From Alphaproteobacteria bacterium (GTDB lineage: Bacteria; Pseudomonadota; Alphaproteobacteria; Rs-D84), in contig WSMU01000022.1 in assembly GCA_013316395.1 (NCBI GenBank), positions 1-14,695 on the forward strand: a DNA stretch of 14,695 nucleotides, written 5' to 3'. Positions 1 to 7,531 of the stretch are shown here, piece by piece. The translations under genes were made by a program, and so were the position numbers. The notes below the pieces were generated by a model, which saw nothing but the letters and a program-made list of their open reading frames with translations, had not been told where the DNA came from and searched no databases. Each line of letters opens with the position of its first letter. The stretch's first letter is position 1.

Positions 1-404
1 AGTGAAGGTTCGCCCCCGGCCGCCATTAGGCCAATGCCCAACGCCTGAATCAGCAATGCACGACGCATTTCAGCGGCCATGCGCTGGCTCATTTGAACCA
101 TGTGGCCGCCAATTGTATGCCCCAGCTCGTGTGCAATGACCGCCTGAAGGGCGGCGGGTGATTTTATCTGCGTCAGCAGACCGGTATAAATATAAACATC
201 CTCGCCGCCGGAAACGAAGGCATTAAAGTCATCATCATGAACAATATGAATTTTTAAACGCGCCGGCGATATGTTGGCCGCCGTCGCCACGGGCGCAACC
301 AGTGTGGTTAGCAAACGCTCTGTTTCCGTGTCGTTAATCAGTGTCGCACCATGGGCCCCGATGCCGAAAAACACACATAACAAAAATATGAATATTTTAC
401 GCAC
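1..404 (-). CDS. M48-family metallopeptidase, N-terminal part (runs off the window)
   Basis: Secreted or periplasmic zinc protease; only the first ~134 residues are in the window. The visible part begins with a signal peptide (basic RK, then the hydrophobic stretch IFIFLLCVFFGIGAHG, probable cleavage near AHG-A). It contains the zinc-binding HExxH motif as HELGH at about residues 92-96, inside the pattern VIAHELGHTIGGHMVQ typical of the BepA/YfgC group, which handles misfolded outer-membrane proteins. I chose the GTG start at 404-402: GGGGAA lies 8 nt upstream and no in-frame ATG is nearby. The start overlaps the recG stop by 8 bases (GTGCGTAA), so it is probably translationally coupled to recG. 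The family is clear; the exact role is inferred. Confidence 0.85.
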   Translation of the reverse strand, partial: MRKIFIFLLCVFFGIGAHGATLINDTETERLLTTLVAPVATAANISPARLKIHIVHDDDFNAFVSGGEDVYIYTGLLTQIKSPAALQAVIAHELGHTIGGHMVQMSQRMAAEMRRALLIQALGIGLMAAGGEPS

Positions 405-2448
405 TTATGGTTTCCCCGCGGTCAAAGATATACATTAAATCACGCGTCCATTCATCCGTCGGCGCATCCATCGCCGCACGCGACGCCAGCTTAAATAAAT
501 CACGGTGCATTCGGTAATCTACAAAATGATACTGAATCCAGCCGCTTTGCCGCGTTCCCATAAGTTCACCAACACCGCGCATCATCAGGTCCTGTTCTGC
601 GATTGCAAAACCGTCGTCGGTTTCGCACAGAACATCCAGGCGACGCATGCCATCCTCGCTGAGGTTACGGCCAAACAGCAATATACAATAAGACTGAAGA
701 TTGCCGCGACCGACACGACCGCGCAACTGATGCAGTGCGGCCAAGCCAAAACATTCGGCGTTTTCTATTACAATAATAGTTGCACGCGGGACATCAATTC
801 CAACCTCTATTACCGTGGTCGCGACCAATATTTTCATATCGGAATCATTGTCGGCAAATTCAGCCATTACAATATCACGCTTTTTCTTATCCATTTGCCC
901 ATGGACCAGACCGGCCCCCGGGAAATATTTTTCCAAATCCGCATGACGCGCCGCCGCCGCGGTTACATGTGATTCTTCTGTTTCCTCGACCAGGGGACAG
1001 ACCCAAAATACCTTTGCGCCGGCATCAATCTGGGGGCGCAGATGTGCGACCAGTTCCCCATATCGCGCCATTGGTATCTTAGATGTCTTGATAGGCAGAC
1101 GCCCCGCCGGCTTTTCATTTATAATCGATACATCCATATCGCCATACATTGTCATCGACAAGGTTCGCGGAATTGGTGTCGCAGATAGCGCCAGCAGGTC
1201 GGGATTACGCCCCTTGGCGCGCAGTGCTTCGCGCTGGGCCACGCCAAAGCGATGCTGCTCATCTATTATAACCAGGCCCAGGTCCTTGTAATCGACATCT
1301 TCGGAAAACAGGGCATGCGTACCAACAACGATGCGCGTGCGACCCGAACGCAACGACACCAGCTTTTCACGGCGCGCCGGTCCCTTGTCACGGCCGGTTA
1401 AAATATCACAGACAATACCTATTTTATCACACAGTGGTTTTAGCTTGGCATAGTGCTGCTGGGCCAGGGTATCGGTCGGCGCCAACAGTGCGGTTTGCCC
1501 GCCGCGCGCCGCCATCCAAACCGCCGCCGCCAGGGCTACAATCGTCTTGCCACTGCCGACATCGCCCTGGACCAGGCGCATCATCGGCATATCACGTGAC
1601 ATATCTGCAAAAATTTCATCCAGCGCGCGCGCCTGGGCGCCGGTTAATTCAAACGGAAGACTGGCCCGAAACTTGTCCATTAAATCGTATTTCTGGGGAC
1701 GGACCGGGCGCGCATTTCGCACATCCATACGGGCACGACGACTGATTGCGATGGCCGATTGGTGCGCCAATAATTCATAATAAGCCAACTTTGCCATGGC
1801 CGTGGCATTGGGCAGCAGGTCATCGGCCCCACTGGGGAAATGGATATCGCGCAATGCGGCAAAAAACTCAAGCGTGTTTTCATCCGCCCCCATCAGTCTA
1901 TCCGGCAGCGCGGCAAAAATTTGATCGCGGACCGCTGCAAAAGTCTTTTGTGTCAGCCCTTCGCCCGCGGGATATATAACCTGTATCGACGGAATTTTGC
2001 CAATATTTTCCGGTTCTTCGATAAACTCTGGATGATTTATAATATTGCGGGAACCGCTGCGCTCCAGCTTGCCACTGACGATGCGCCATGCGCCAACAGG
2101 CATTTTTTTCAACCAGTAGTCCAAAAAATTAGAATTAAAAAACTGTATTATAACCGTGGCACCGGCATGGTCGGCACATATAATCTGGGTCGGGACACGG
2201 CGCCCGCGAAAGCTGCGCCCGGGGCGGACGGCTTTTATCAGCAATTCGATGGTAACAGTTTGACCAGCCGCGGCATCCGCCACAGACTGGGTCAGTGCAC
2301 GCGGCCGCACCGCGGACGGACGATGCAGCAGAAAGTCCAGCACACGGCGACCACCGATAACATCGTCAAAGCGCGCAGCAACCTTTGGCCCGACACCTTT
2401 GACAAACTGTAGGTCGGTGTTCAAAAAATCGAACAAGTCTTTCTTCAT
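397..2448 (-). CDS. recG: ATP-dependent DNA helicase RecG
   Basis: Monomeric double-strand DNA translocase that reverses stalled replication forks and processes branched recombination intermediates. The 683 residues are a normal length. The N-terminal wedge/OB region begins with a helix-hairpin-helix-like stretch (KGVGPKVAARF, residues 17-27). The helicase core shows Walker A GDVGSGKT at 295-302, the RecG-type motif II DEQH at 396-399 (DEQHRFGV), motif III ALSATPIPRT and motif VI QLRGRVGRG, with the TRQSGW region near the C-terminus. The ATG at 2448 has no Shine-Dalgarno sequence, but TATAAT lies only 4 nt upstream, so the mRNA may be leaderless or nearly so. It is the first host gene downstream of the phage module and is shielded from it by a terminator at 2491-2525. 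Confidence 0.97.
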   Translation of the reverse strand: MKKDLFDFLNTDLQFVKGVGPKVAARFDDVIGGRRVLDFLLHRPSAVRPRALTQSVADAAAGQTVTIELLIKAVRPGRSFRGRRVPTQIICADHAGATVIIQFFNSNFLDYWLKKMPVGAWRIVSGKLERSGSRNIINHPEFIEEPENIGKIPSIQVIYPAGEGLTQKTFAAVRDQIFAALPDRLMGADENTLEFFAALRDIHFPSGADDLLPNATAMAKLAYYELLAHQSAIAISRRARMDVRNARPVRPQKYDLMDKFRASLPFELTGAQARALDEIFADMSRDMPMMRLVQGDVGSGKTIVALAAAVWMAARGGQTALLAPTDTLAQQHYAKLKPLCDKIGIVCDILTGRDKGPARREKLVSLRSGRTRIVVGTHALFSEDVDYKDLGLVIIDEQHRFGVAQREALRAKGRNPDLLALSATPIPRTLSMTMYGDMDVSIINEKPAGRLPIKTSKIPMARYGELVAHLRPQIDAGAKVFWVCPLVEETEESHVTAAAARHADLEKYFPGAGLVHGQMDKKKRDIVMAEFADNDSDMKILVATTVIEVGIDVPRATIIVIENAECFGLAALHQLRGRVGRGNLQSYCILLFGRNLSEDGMRRLDVLCETDDGFAIAEQDLMMRGVGELMGTRQSGWIQYHFVDYRMHRDLFKLASRAAMDAPTDEWTRDLMYIFDRGETISA

Positions 2449-2490
2449 ATATATTATAAGGTAGTAGAAAGTGCATGCTTATTCAATAAT
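2449..2490 (-). promoter_or_regulatory. Probable recG promoter region, leaderless or very short leader
   Basis: Read on the minus strand, TATAAT (2458-2453) is followed by only ATAT and then the recG ATG. A TTGAAT further upstream is too far (about 22 bp) for a standard -35. No ribosome binding site is present. This suggests transcription starting at or next to the start codon. Weak support, as no start site can be mapped from sequence alone. Confidence 0.35.
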
Positions 2491-2525
2491 AAAAAAATCA
2501 GCGGCTATTTTATAACCGCTGATTT
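2491..2525 (-). terminator. Rho-independent terminator ending the phage module
   Basis: A perfect 10-bp stem (AAATCAGCGG at 2495-2504 pairing with CCGCTGATTT at 2516-2525) encloses an 11-nt loop. On the minus strand it runs into seven Ts (2497-2491). The upstream arm lies inside the last codons of the coiled-coil protein gene (stop 2507-2505), so the terminator and the end of the gene overlap. It separates the phage operon from recG. Confidence 0.85.
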
Positions 2526-2762
2526 TATCATGGTAACATCTTCCTTTATACCGTCGATTTTCATCTGGAGCTGGCCTATGCCGGTCTCTAGTATTGTGGT
2601 ACGATTTTCAAGAGATGTTATGCGATGCTCGTTGCGCTCTATCTCGGCCAGCGACGAATCCTGGCGGGCAACCCAATATATCATGCCTGCAATAAAGGCT
2701 ATCAAAAACCAGCCGGCGCGTAACGTGTCAACAATTCCCATTATTCCGTTGTCGTTTTTCAT
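2505..2762 (-). CDS. Small membrane-anchored coiled-coil phage protein
   Basis: An 85-residue protein starting at ATG 2762 (MKNDNG), one base after the upstream stop codon; GGGAAA lies about 10 nt before it. A single transmembrane helix (about residues 15-32, AGWFLIAFIAGMIYWVA) is followed by a heptad-like charged coiled coil to the C-terminus (EIERNEHRITSLENRTTILE and on). The topology and position at the end of a phage late operon resemble small lysis accessory proteins (XhlA/haemolysin-type or inner-membrane spanin-like), but no family signature is decisive. The last codons form part of the terminator stem. Confidence 0.65.
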   Translation of the reverse strand: MKNDNGIMGIVDTLRAGWFLIAFIAGMIYWVARQDSSLAEIERNEHRITSLENRTTILETGIGQLQMKIDGIKEDVTMIKSAVIK

Positions 2763-2763
2763 G

Positions 2764-2958
2764 TCATTTTTTCCCACGCAGGGCCATGTTTTCCATTTGG
2801 TGAACCAAGGCACGCTGGGCCTCGAGACCGCGCAACTCCGCATCCGTGGCGCCAGGGCTCAGTGTCCGCTCTATTGTAATGCGCCGAAGATGCTTTAACA
2901 CCGCAATACCGGCCGATGTCGCAAAGCAACGCAAATAGTTCTGTTCAATATCTTCCAT
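2764..2958 (-). CDS. Bbp19-like small phage protein
   Basis: A 64-residue protein directly after the portal gene. It has the pattern of the short Bbp19 family of podoviruses: an aromatic-containing start (YLRCFATSAGIAVLKHLRR), a variable middle, then GLEAQRALVHQMENM. These proteins usually sit beside the portal or capsid genes; their role in the particle is not established. Start ATG 2958, with GGAG overlapping the end of the portal gene. Its stop is one base from the next start, so the two are very likely co-translated. The family call comes from pattern recognition only. Confidence 0.65.
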   Translation of the reverse strand: MEDIEQNYLRCFATSAGIAVLKHLRRITIERTLSPGATDAELRGLEAQRALVHQMENMALRGKK

Positions 2959-2964
2959 GGTTCC

Positions 2965-4206
2965 CTACTCCTGTATTAGTGTTGATTCCGATGCAGCCAT
3001 TTTTACAATCGGCGCCAGGTATTTTAATTCCGCATCACTGTGCAGCTTTATGCGCGCTATGGTGCCACGACGAGACAAAATCTGAAGACCGCGGTCAACC
3101 AGAGGTCTTATAAACTCGTGCAGCAGGCGCCCGTATGTTGCCCCCAGTATGCGAACCATATCCGCATTGCGGGCCAGAATTTCCGTCGCAGTCATTTCCT
3201 TTTCTGACAGCAACCCCAATCTGTCCGCCAGCATTGCATGCCGAATACGTTCGCGCAGGTCTTTTAATATTATCTGGGATACGTCGAAATCCGCACCAGA
3301 TGCCAGCGGCGTCAGACCACTGCTGCCGACGGCCTTTGGAATAATTGCCCCAGGTGTCAGATTGATATTGGCCAGATTGATAACACCGTCATCATCGGCC
3401 TGCCATATACCCGATACGGCAATGGTTGCGTTCTTTAGCACCAGTTCAACCACCTTGTTTGCGGTTTTTATATCAGGCAGTGCACGTAATACCGGACCGC
3501 GACCATATTGTTCACCACTGGACAAGGACCAGCGAAAGATGATATAGGGACTGGTTTCGAAAGTACCGCGCGATACTATATTATTTTCTATGTCACCGCC
3601 AATATCCAGCCATGCCGTAAACTGTGTCCCGTCAAGACACTGGACCAGACGCAGCGGCATTTCCGGATCGCGCTTTATTGAATCACGAATGTCGGCCGGC
3701 GGCGTCCATGCAGGATAGCGCTCCATTACATCCGATGCCGGCATTGATGTTGTGTGAAAGACCTTGTCCTTTAGCAGGGCAATGTCATGCATGGGAATCG
3801 CATTAAACGAGAATGCAGAGGCCGCTCCTATGGGATTTTCCGCCATAAACAGGCATGCGGTCCCAATTGTGACCAAATCAAGATAGCACTGGTGAATTGT
3901 TGTGTAAAAGTTGGAATCATTCAAATTCGCCCGCAGGGCGGCAACCGCCGGGGCCGCATCGGGGGCGGCATCACTTTCGGGGATTAAGTCAATCCACCGT
4001 GATTCAGGCGGTGTCAGCAGCGAATACATCGCCGCCGCCAGATTATCCGCACAATCCGCCGCCGTTGCATCAAACAGCATGGCAGCCTCGGCATCATCAC
4101 GCGGCATGGTATATTTCAGCGCGGCATCCCAACGGTTTATCCAGGGCGCGCGCGCATCCAATGCACGACGATACATTTTTTGCAGATTTTGGATATTTTG
4201 TTGCAT
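2965..4206 (-). CDS. Phage portal (head-to-tail connector) protein
   Basis: A 413-residue protein of the podovirus head-tail connector family (T7 gp8-like), forming the dodecameric ring at the capsid vertex through which DNA is packaged and ejected. Typical features are the N-terminal NRWDAALKYTMP region, the SLLTPPESRWIDL segment near the start, the FRWSLSSGEQYGRGPVLRALPD block in the middle and a helical ATEILARNADMVRILGATYGRL region towards the end. I chose ATG 4206 because AGGAG lies 7 nt upstream, although the frame stays open further upstream. It is somewhat shorter than T7 gp8. It should follow terminase directly but is separated from it by the plus-strand cysteine-rich genes, so it may now lack its original promoter. 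Confidence 0.9.
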   Translation of the reverse strand: MQQNIQNLQKMYRRALDARAPWINRWDAALKYTMPRDDAEAAMLFDATAADCADNLAAAMYSLLTPPESRWIDLIPESDAAPDAAPAVAALRANLNDSNFYTTIHQCYLDLVTIGTACLFMAENPIGAASAFSFNAIPMHDIALLKDKVFHTTSMPASDVMERYPAWTPPADIRDSIKRDPEMPLRLVQCLDGTQFTAWLDIGGDIENNIVSRGTFETSPYIIFRWSLSSGEQYGRGPVLRALPDIKTANKVVELVLKNATIAVSGIWQADDDGVINLANINLTPGAIIPKAVGSSGLTPLASGADFDVSQIILKDLRERIRHAMLADRLGLLSEKEMTATEILARNADMVRILGATYGRLLHEFIRPLVDRGLQILSRRGTIARIKLHSDAELKYLAPIVKMAASESTLIQE

Positions 4207-4431
4207 AATTTTGCTCCTTAGTTTTATTTGCAACCCAATTATTTTAGACTTGCGTAAAATCAAATATTTTTGTATAGTGACTGTTGTATATTTATATGCC
4301 TAATCTAAACGGTCGTTTTGATTAGGCGTAATTTACCGGATGCCAAATATCGGAAGTCGGGGATTTTTATATAAGAAAAAATACCTAATCAAAACGACCG
4401 TTTGGTTTCCGCAACGCGGAGAGTACAAAAC
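4207..4431. promoter_or_regulatory. Divergent intergenic region between portal and cysteine-rich genes
   Basis: This 225-bp AT-rich spacer separates the minus-strand portal gene from the plus-strand cysteine-rich pair. It contains the 20-bp inverted repeat described separately, the portal Shine-Dalgarno AGGAG (read on the minus strand), and GGAGAG at 4418-4423 for the plus-strand gene. A small hairpin TCCGC-AAC-GCGGA (4408-4420) overlaps that GGAGAG and could partly mask it. I could not find a convincing -35/-10 pair in either direction. Confidence 0.5.
4307..4403. repeat. 20-bp perfect inverted repeat with palindromic cores
   Basis: AAACGGTCGTTTTGATTAGG (4307-4326) is the exact reverse complement of 4384-4403, with 57 bp between the arms. 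Each arm also holds a short internal palindrome (ACG-GT-CGT and ACG-AC-CGT), and the left arm extends to a 28-nt imperfect palindrome at 4299-4326. The symmetry of each arm suggests two operator sites for a dimeric regulator. Terminal repeats of a small element are another possibility. Confidence 0.75.
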
Positions 4432-4689
4432 ATGAAAAAAATTTTAATTGCCGGCAGTATTGCCACCCTGTTGGGCCCCGCCCATGCCACATGCACCGTA
4501 TCAGGCGTAGGCCTTGAGGGCTCATGCGAAGAAAACACCACCACATGCAAGGGCAATTCTTGTACCACAACATACACGTACAAGGCAGCCGGCACACAGG
4601 TATGTAAATGTACGGGAAAATGCAAAGATGAAACTTTCCCGGCCGGCTGGAACGCAATAACATGCCACTGCATTAAAGAAGAGAGATAA
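4432..4689 (+). CDS. Secreted cysteine-rich small protein
   Basis: An 85-residue protein with a clear signal peptide (MKKILIAGSIATLLGPAHA, cleavage before TC). The mature part carries nine cysteines, including CKC and CHC pairs, and a threonine-rich middle (TTTCKGNSCTTTYTYK). Disulfide bonding after export is likely; I recognise no enzymatic family. ATG 4432 is preferred because GGAGAG lies 8 nt upstream and the signal peptide begins there. The next gene follows after 3 bases, so the two form an operon. It stands opposite to the phage genes around it and is probably host-derived or a late-acquired accessory gene. Confidence 0.7.
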   Translation: MKKILIAGSIATLLGPAHATCTVSGVGLEGSCEENTTTCKGNSCTTTYTYKAAGTQVCKCTGKCKDETFPAGWNAITCHCIKEER

Positions 4690-4692
4690 CAC

Positions 4693-5073
4693 ATGCCAAA
4701 AATAAAGCATTTTCTTATAATCCCCATACTGGTGGGCGCACCATATTGTTCATACGGCGCCGCACTCGAATTAATGTGCACGCCTCAGAATAACTCGTGC
4801 TCGCACTGCACAAAATACAGGTGTGCATCCGGCTATTATGGGACTGTTAACAGTACGACGAATAACTGCGTTCGGTGTCCGACGCAGCAAGTAAGCGGCG
4901 GAACAATGCCATCATATTCTTTTGGCACATCGGTTATTGGCAGCACCGAGAAAACCGACTGCTATCTTAAAGATGGCTTTGTCGGTTGGGACACAACAGG
5001 CGGCTGGGTTATTGATACGGGTGGCTGGGTAAGCCTAGGGAAACCGAGCGGATGCTACTGGTCCGACAGCTAA
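4693..5073 (+). CDS. Secreted cysteine-rich protein with GYYG/NCxRCP module
   Basis: A 126-residue protein with an N-terminal signal sequence (MPKIKHFLIIPILVGAPYC, hydrophobic core, cleavage near SYG-A). A cysteine-rich module follows (CSHCTKYRCASGYYG, then NNCVRCPTQ), resembling the disulfide repeats of receptor-type cysteine-rich domains. It ends with an aromatic and glycine-rich module (DCYLKDGFVGW to SGCYWSDS). I recall similar DCY...CYWS endings in exported proteins of gut bacteria; that is memory, not a search. The function is unknown, with a cell surface or periplasmic location likely. Its TAA (5071-5073) overlaps the terminase stop on the other strand in the tetranucleotide CTAA, so the two genes are convergent with no space for a terminator. 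Confidence 0.7.
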   Translation: MPKIKHFLIIPILVGAPYCSYGAALELMCTPQNNSCSHCTKYRCASGYYGTVNSTTNNCVRCPTQQVSGGTMPSYSFGTSVIGSTEKTDCYLKDGFVGWDTTGGWVIDTGGWVSLGKPSGCYWSDS

Positions 5074-5879
5074 ACCTTGAAATCGGTGTTTGCTGAAAAT
5101 GTTCGCGCGGCGGCAGACTGGGGCCGGATGACATAGGGCCGCATCATCAGCGCCCCTGCAACCGCGTCCAGGCCGTCGTCATGCGCAAAGGCGCCCAGGG
5201 GACTCCACCCCAGCATTTCTGAAATAAGCGGCGTTTGCCTGATACGGGAATGCGCATATAGGCGCCCAGTCGATAGCAGCGGTTCTATTGCATCCAAAAT
5301 TCTTGTTTCCTTGTTGTGGTTGTTAACTATCTTTTGAACAAATATATTTGCCCCGCGACGCGCGGCGACATCGCGCATAATTTCCGGCAGTGCGTTTCCT
5401 ATCCCGTTGGTTTCAATCGCAATGCGACGAACCAGACGCGCCCCCATAAAATCGAGGACCATATCGCACTGTCGCGCCAAAGGGTGGGTTTCATCGTCGC
5501 CAACCCGTAGATACAATGCATCATGTATAAATGCACGCCGCGCACTGTCATCGCGAAAAATCAATACGCATACGCTGCCGTCGGATTTCCGGCGCCCCGA
5601 CGAAGGGTCCCAGTACAGCGCAGCACCGGTTACGGGGTCCGCGCCAATGCGGGCGGTTCGCGCATCGAATTCCGAATCATAAAAGCGCAGCGCCCCCGGG
5701 TCCAGACGGCTTTTATCCAGGCCTACACACGTTAACATCATCTGGGACTGAAAATGGCGCAGCCCCACCGTATCGCGCATTTCATTTATGCGCTCTATTG
5801 GAAACAACTCCGGCCAGGCCGGATTTCCGCCCTCATCTACAACCGGTATCTTTAATTCTTGATATCCGCGTAAAAAAGG

Positions 5880-5883
5880 TGTG
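5880..5883 (+). repeat. Left copy of 4-bp direct repeat TGTG at the cassette boundary
   Basis: TGTG here and at 9270-9273 bracket the dnaB cassette. Joining across them restores the terminase frame exactly (IYS-T-PFLRG). It could be a target-site duplication or microhomology used in an illegitimate recombination. Confidence 0.6.
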
Positions 5884-5901
5884 GAAATGGCAAAATTTTT
5901 A

Positions 5902-5907
5902 TATACT
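5902..5907 (+). promoter_or_regulatory. Possible -10 element for dnaB
   Basis: TATACT lies 9 nt before the ATG at 5917. A matching -35 would fall on the cassette junction (about 5879-5884) and is not recognisable. If used, the transcript would have almost no leader, as suspected for recG. Weak evidence. Confidence 0.3.
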
Positions 5908-5916
5908 ATGTTTGAC

Positions 5917-7467
5917 ATGGACTTTACCCCTAAAACATTGCCGACAAATCTGGAGGCCGAACAGGCCGTACTGGCCGCGGTGCTGATGAACAATCGCGCC
6001 TTGGAACGGGTATCTGAATTTTTGCGCCCCGAGCATTTCTCGCATCCGGCACATCAGGAAATTTTCAAGCTGGCTCAGCGTCAGTTTGCCGCCGGAATCC
6101 CGTTTGATATTATTACTGCAAAAAACTACCTGGACCAGCAGGGAACGCTTGAATCTGTTGGCGGGGTCGATTATTTAACGCAGCTGGCCGGGGCCGGTGC
6201 AACAGTGGTAAACGTTGACCAATACGGCCGCATAGTTTATGAAAATGCACTGCGTCGCGACCTTATTAACATCGGTCAAGGTATCACTGACGCGGCATTT
6301 GTAGAAGATTTGGACAACCCGGTCGCCAGACAGATTGAAATCGCTGAGCAGAAGCTGTTTGACCTATCTACTGTTGGTGACGCAGAACACGAACCCGCAT
6401 CAATAGCAGACGCCCTGTCGGAGGCCCTGCGCGAGGCAGAGATTGCATACAAAGCGGACGGCATGCTGTCGGGTTTGACAACTGGTCTGAACGCGTTGGA
6501 TAAATCCATAAGCGGTCTGCATCATTCCGATTTGATTATTATTGCGGGTCGACCAGCTATGGGAAAGACCACGCTGGCGATGAATATCGCTTTTAATTCC
6601 GCAAACGCTATTCTGGCCGGACGCGCAAATGAAAAGTACAAGGGCGCCGTCGTATTCTTTAGCCTTGAAATGTCTAAGTCCCAGCTGGCGGCACGTGTTC
6701 TGTCATCCCAGTCCAAGGTTCCCGCATCCGCCATGCGCGAGGGTAATCTGACAGATGAGGACTTCCTGAAGATGTCCCAGTACTCTAATGCAATCGGCCG
6801 TGTGCCCCTGCATATTGATGATACACCCGGCATGTCGGTGCCAATGATGCGCACGCGTGCACGACGCCTGGCGCGAAAGCACGGTGGAATCGCCCTTATT
6901 GTAATCGACTATCTGCAGTTAATGACATCCCCCGGGGGCAAGCGCAACGAGAATCGTGTTCAGGAGCTGTCTGAAATTACCCGTGGTCTTAAAATGCTGG
7001 CTAAGGAAATGGATGTTCCTGTCATCGCCCTGTCCCAGCTATCACGTAGTGTTGAATCTCGTGATGACAAGCGCCCAATGCTATCCGACCTGCGTGAATC
7101 GGGTTCTATTGAGCAGGACGCCGACATTGTAATGTTTACCTACCGCGAGGAATACTATCTGCAAAATCGTGACCCGTCACAGCGTCTGTCGAACACAACC
7201 AGCGACACACAGGTCGAAAACTGGCAGCGCCGACTGGAGCGTGCCCGTGGCAAGGCCGAAGTTATCATCGGCAAGAACCGACACGGTCGCCCGGAAACAG
7301 TACAACTGGCCTTTTTGGGGGATTACAGTTTGTTCGACAATCTGGAAGAAACGGACGCACGCGGCGCCAACCCCTTTGCGGACGCGGCACCGACCACATC
7401 CGCCACCCCCGACTATAACGAAGATAAATTCGACGCCAGCGCAATCCCCGACGATATGCCTTTGTAA
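5917..7467 (+). CDS. dnaB: Replicative DNA helicase DnaB
   Basis: Hexameric 5'-3' helicase that opens the replication fork and recruits primase. The 516 residues contain the N-terminal helical domain (LPTNLEAEQAVLAAVLMNN onward), a linker, and the RecA-like domain with Walker A GRPAMGKTT (about 211-219), FFSLEMS, Walker B LIVIDYLQLM (Asp at about 331), SQLSRSVESRDDKRP, and the DLRESGSIEQDADIVMF motif. The acidic tail is extended. The sequence is that of a bacterial, alphaproteobacterial-type DnaB rather than a phage helicase. ATG 5917 (MDFTPKTLP) matches the usual N-terminus; in-frame alternatives are ATG 5887 (preceded by AAAAAAGG) and GTG 5881. The start lies within 35 bp of the insertion junction in the terminase gene. 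No intein is present. Confidence 0.95.
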   Translation: MDFTPKTLPTNLEAEQAVLAAVLMNNRALERVSEFLRPEHFSHPAHQEIFKLAQRQFAAGIPFDIITAKNYLDQQGTLESVGGVDYLTQLAGAGATVVNVDQYGRIVYENALRRDLINIGQGITDAAFVEDLDNPVARQIEIAEQKLFDLSTVGDAEHEPASIADALSEALREAEIAYKADGMLSGLTTGLNALDKSISGLHHSDLIIIAGRPAMGKTTLAMNIAFNSANAILAGRANEKYKGAVVFFSLEMSKSQLAARVLSSQSKVPASAMREGNLTDEDFLKMSQYSNAIGRVPLHIDDTPGMSVPMMRTRARRLARKHGGIALIVIDYLQLMTSPGGKRNENRVQELSEITRGLKMLAKEMDVPVIALSQLSRSVESRDDKRPMLSDLRESGSIEQDADIVMFTYREEYYLQNRDPSQRLSNTTSDTQVENWQRRLERARGKAEVIIGKNRHGRPETVQLAFLGDYSLFDNLEETDARGANPFADAAPTTSATPDYNEDKFDASAIPDDMPL

Positions 7468-7475
7468 TTATTCGC

Positions 7476-7512
7476 TTGCCTTGGGTCATAAAATTGACTA
7501 ATATTTTGTCAA
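7476..7512 (+). promoter_or_regulatory. Promoter and probable autoregulatory operator of the HTH regulator gene
   Basis: TTGCCT (7476-7481), a 17-bp spacer and TAATAT (7499-7504) form a reasonable sigma-70 type promoter. An inverted repeat TTGAC (7494-7498), 9 bp, GTCAA (7508-7512) straddles the -10. A repressor bound there would block transcription, which fits autoregulation by the protein encoded immediately downstream. AAGGAG for the gene follows at 7520-7525. Confidence 0.55.
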
Positions 7513-7531
7513 GATTATCAAGGAGTTTGCA

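Larger units (their letters stand above)
5070..5918 (-). pseudogene. Terminase large subunit, C-terminal nuclease part (split gene)
   Basis: The nuclease half of the DNA-packaging motor. Phage-derived sequence begins at the PFLRGYQELKIPVVDE block (codons ending near 5881). It shows the RNase H-fold acidic residues: Asp in LYWDPSSGRRKSDGS, Glu in RIAIETNGIG, and Asp residues in AFAHDDGLDAVAG. The 5' end is replaced by antisense of dnaB. A new start is possible at ATG 5918, with AGGGG 8 nt upstream, giving 282 residues whose first ~13 are junk; this ATG shares the bases CATG with the dnaB start. The remaining frame is fully open with no stop or frameshift. I call it a pseudogene fragment because it lacks the ATPase half, but expression as a separate polypeptide cannot be excluded. 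Confidence 0.85.

Noticed and set aside
1840..2412. 190-residue open frame on the plus strand within recG
   Set aside because: Antisense shadow of a clearly coding recG; no ribosome site or recognisable protein features.
5531..5986. 151-residue plus-strand frame across the terminase C-part and the dnaB start
   Set aside because: It overlaps two well-supported genes in other frames, and its composition is that of an out-of-frame translation.
5917..7467. Possible intein in DnaB, a common intein host
   Set aside because: The helicase motifs are contiguous and the length of 516 residues is normal; no extra domain.
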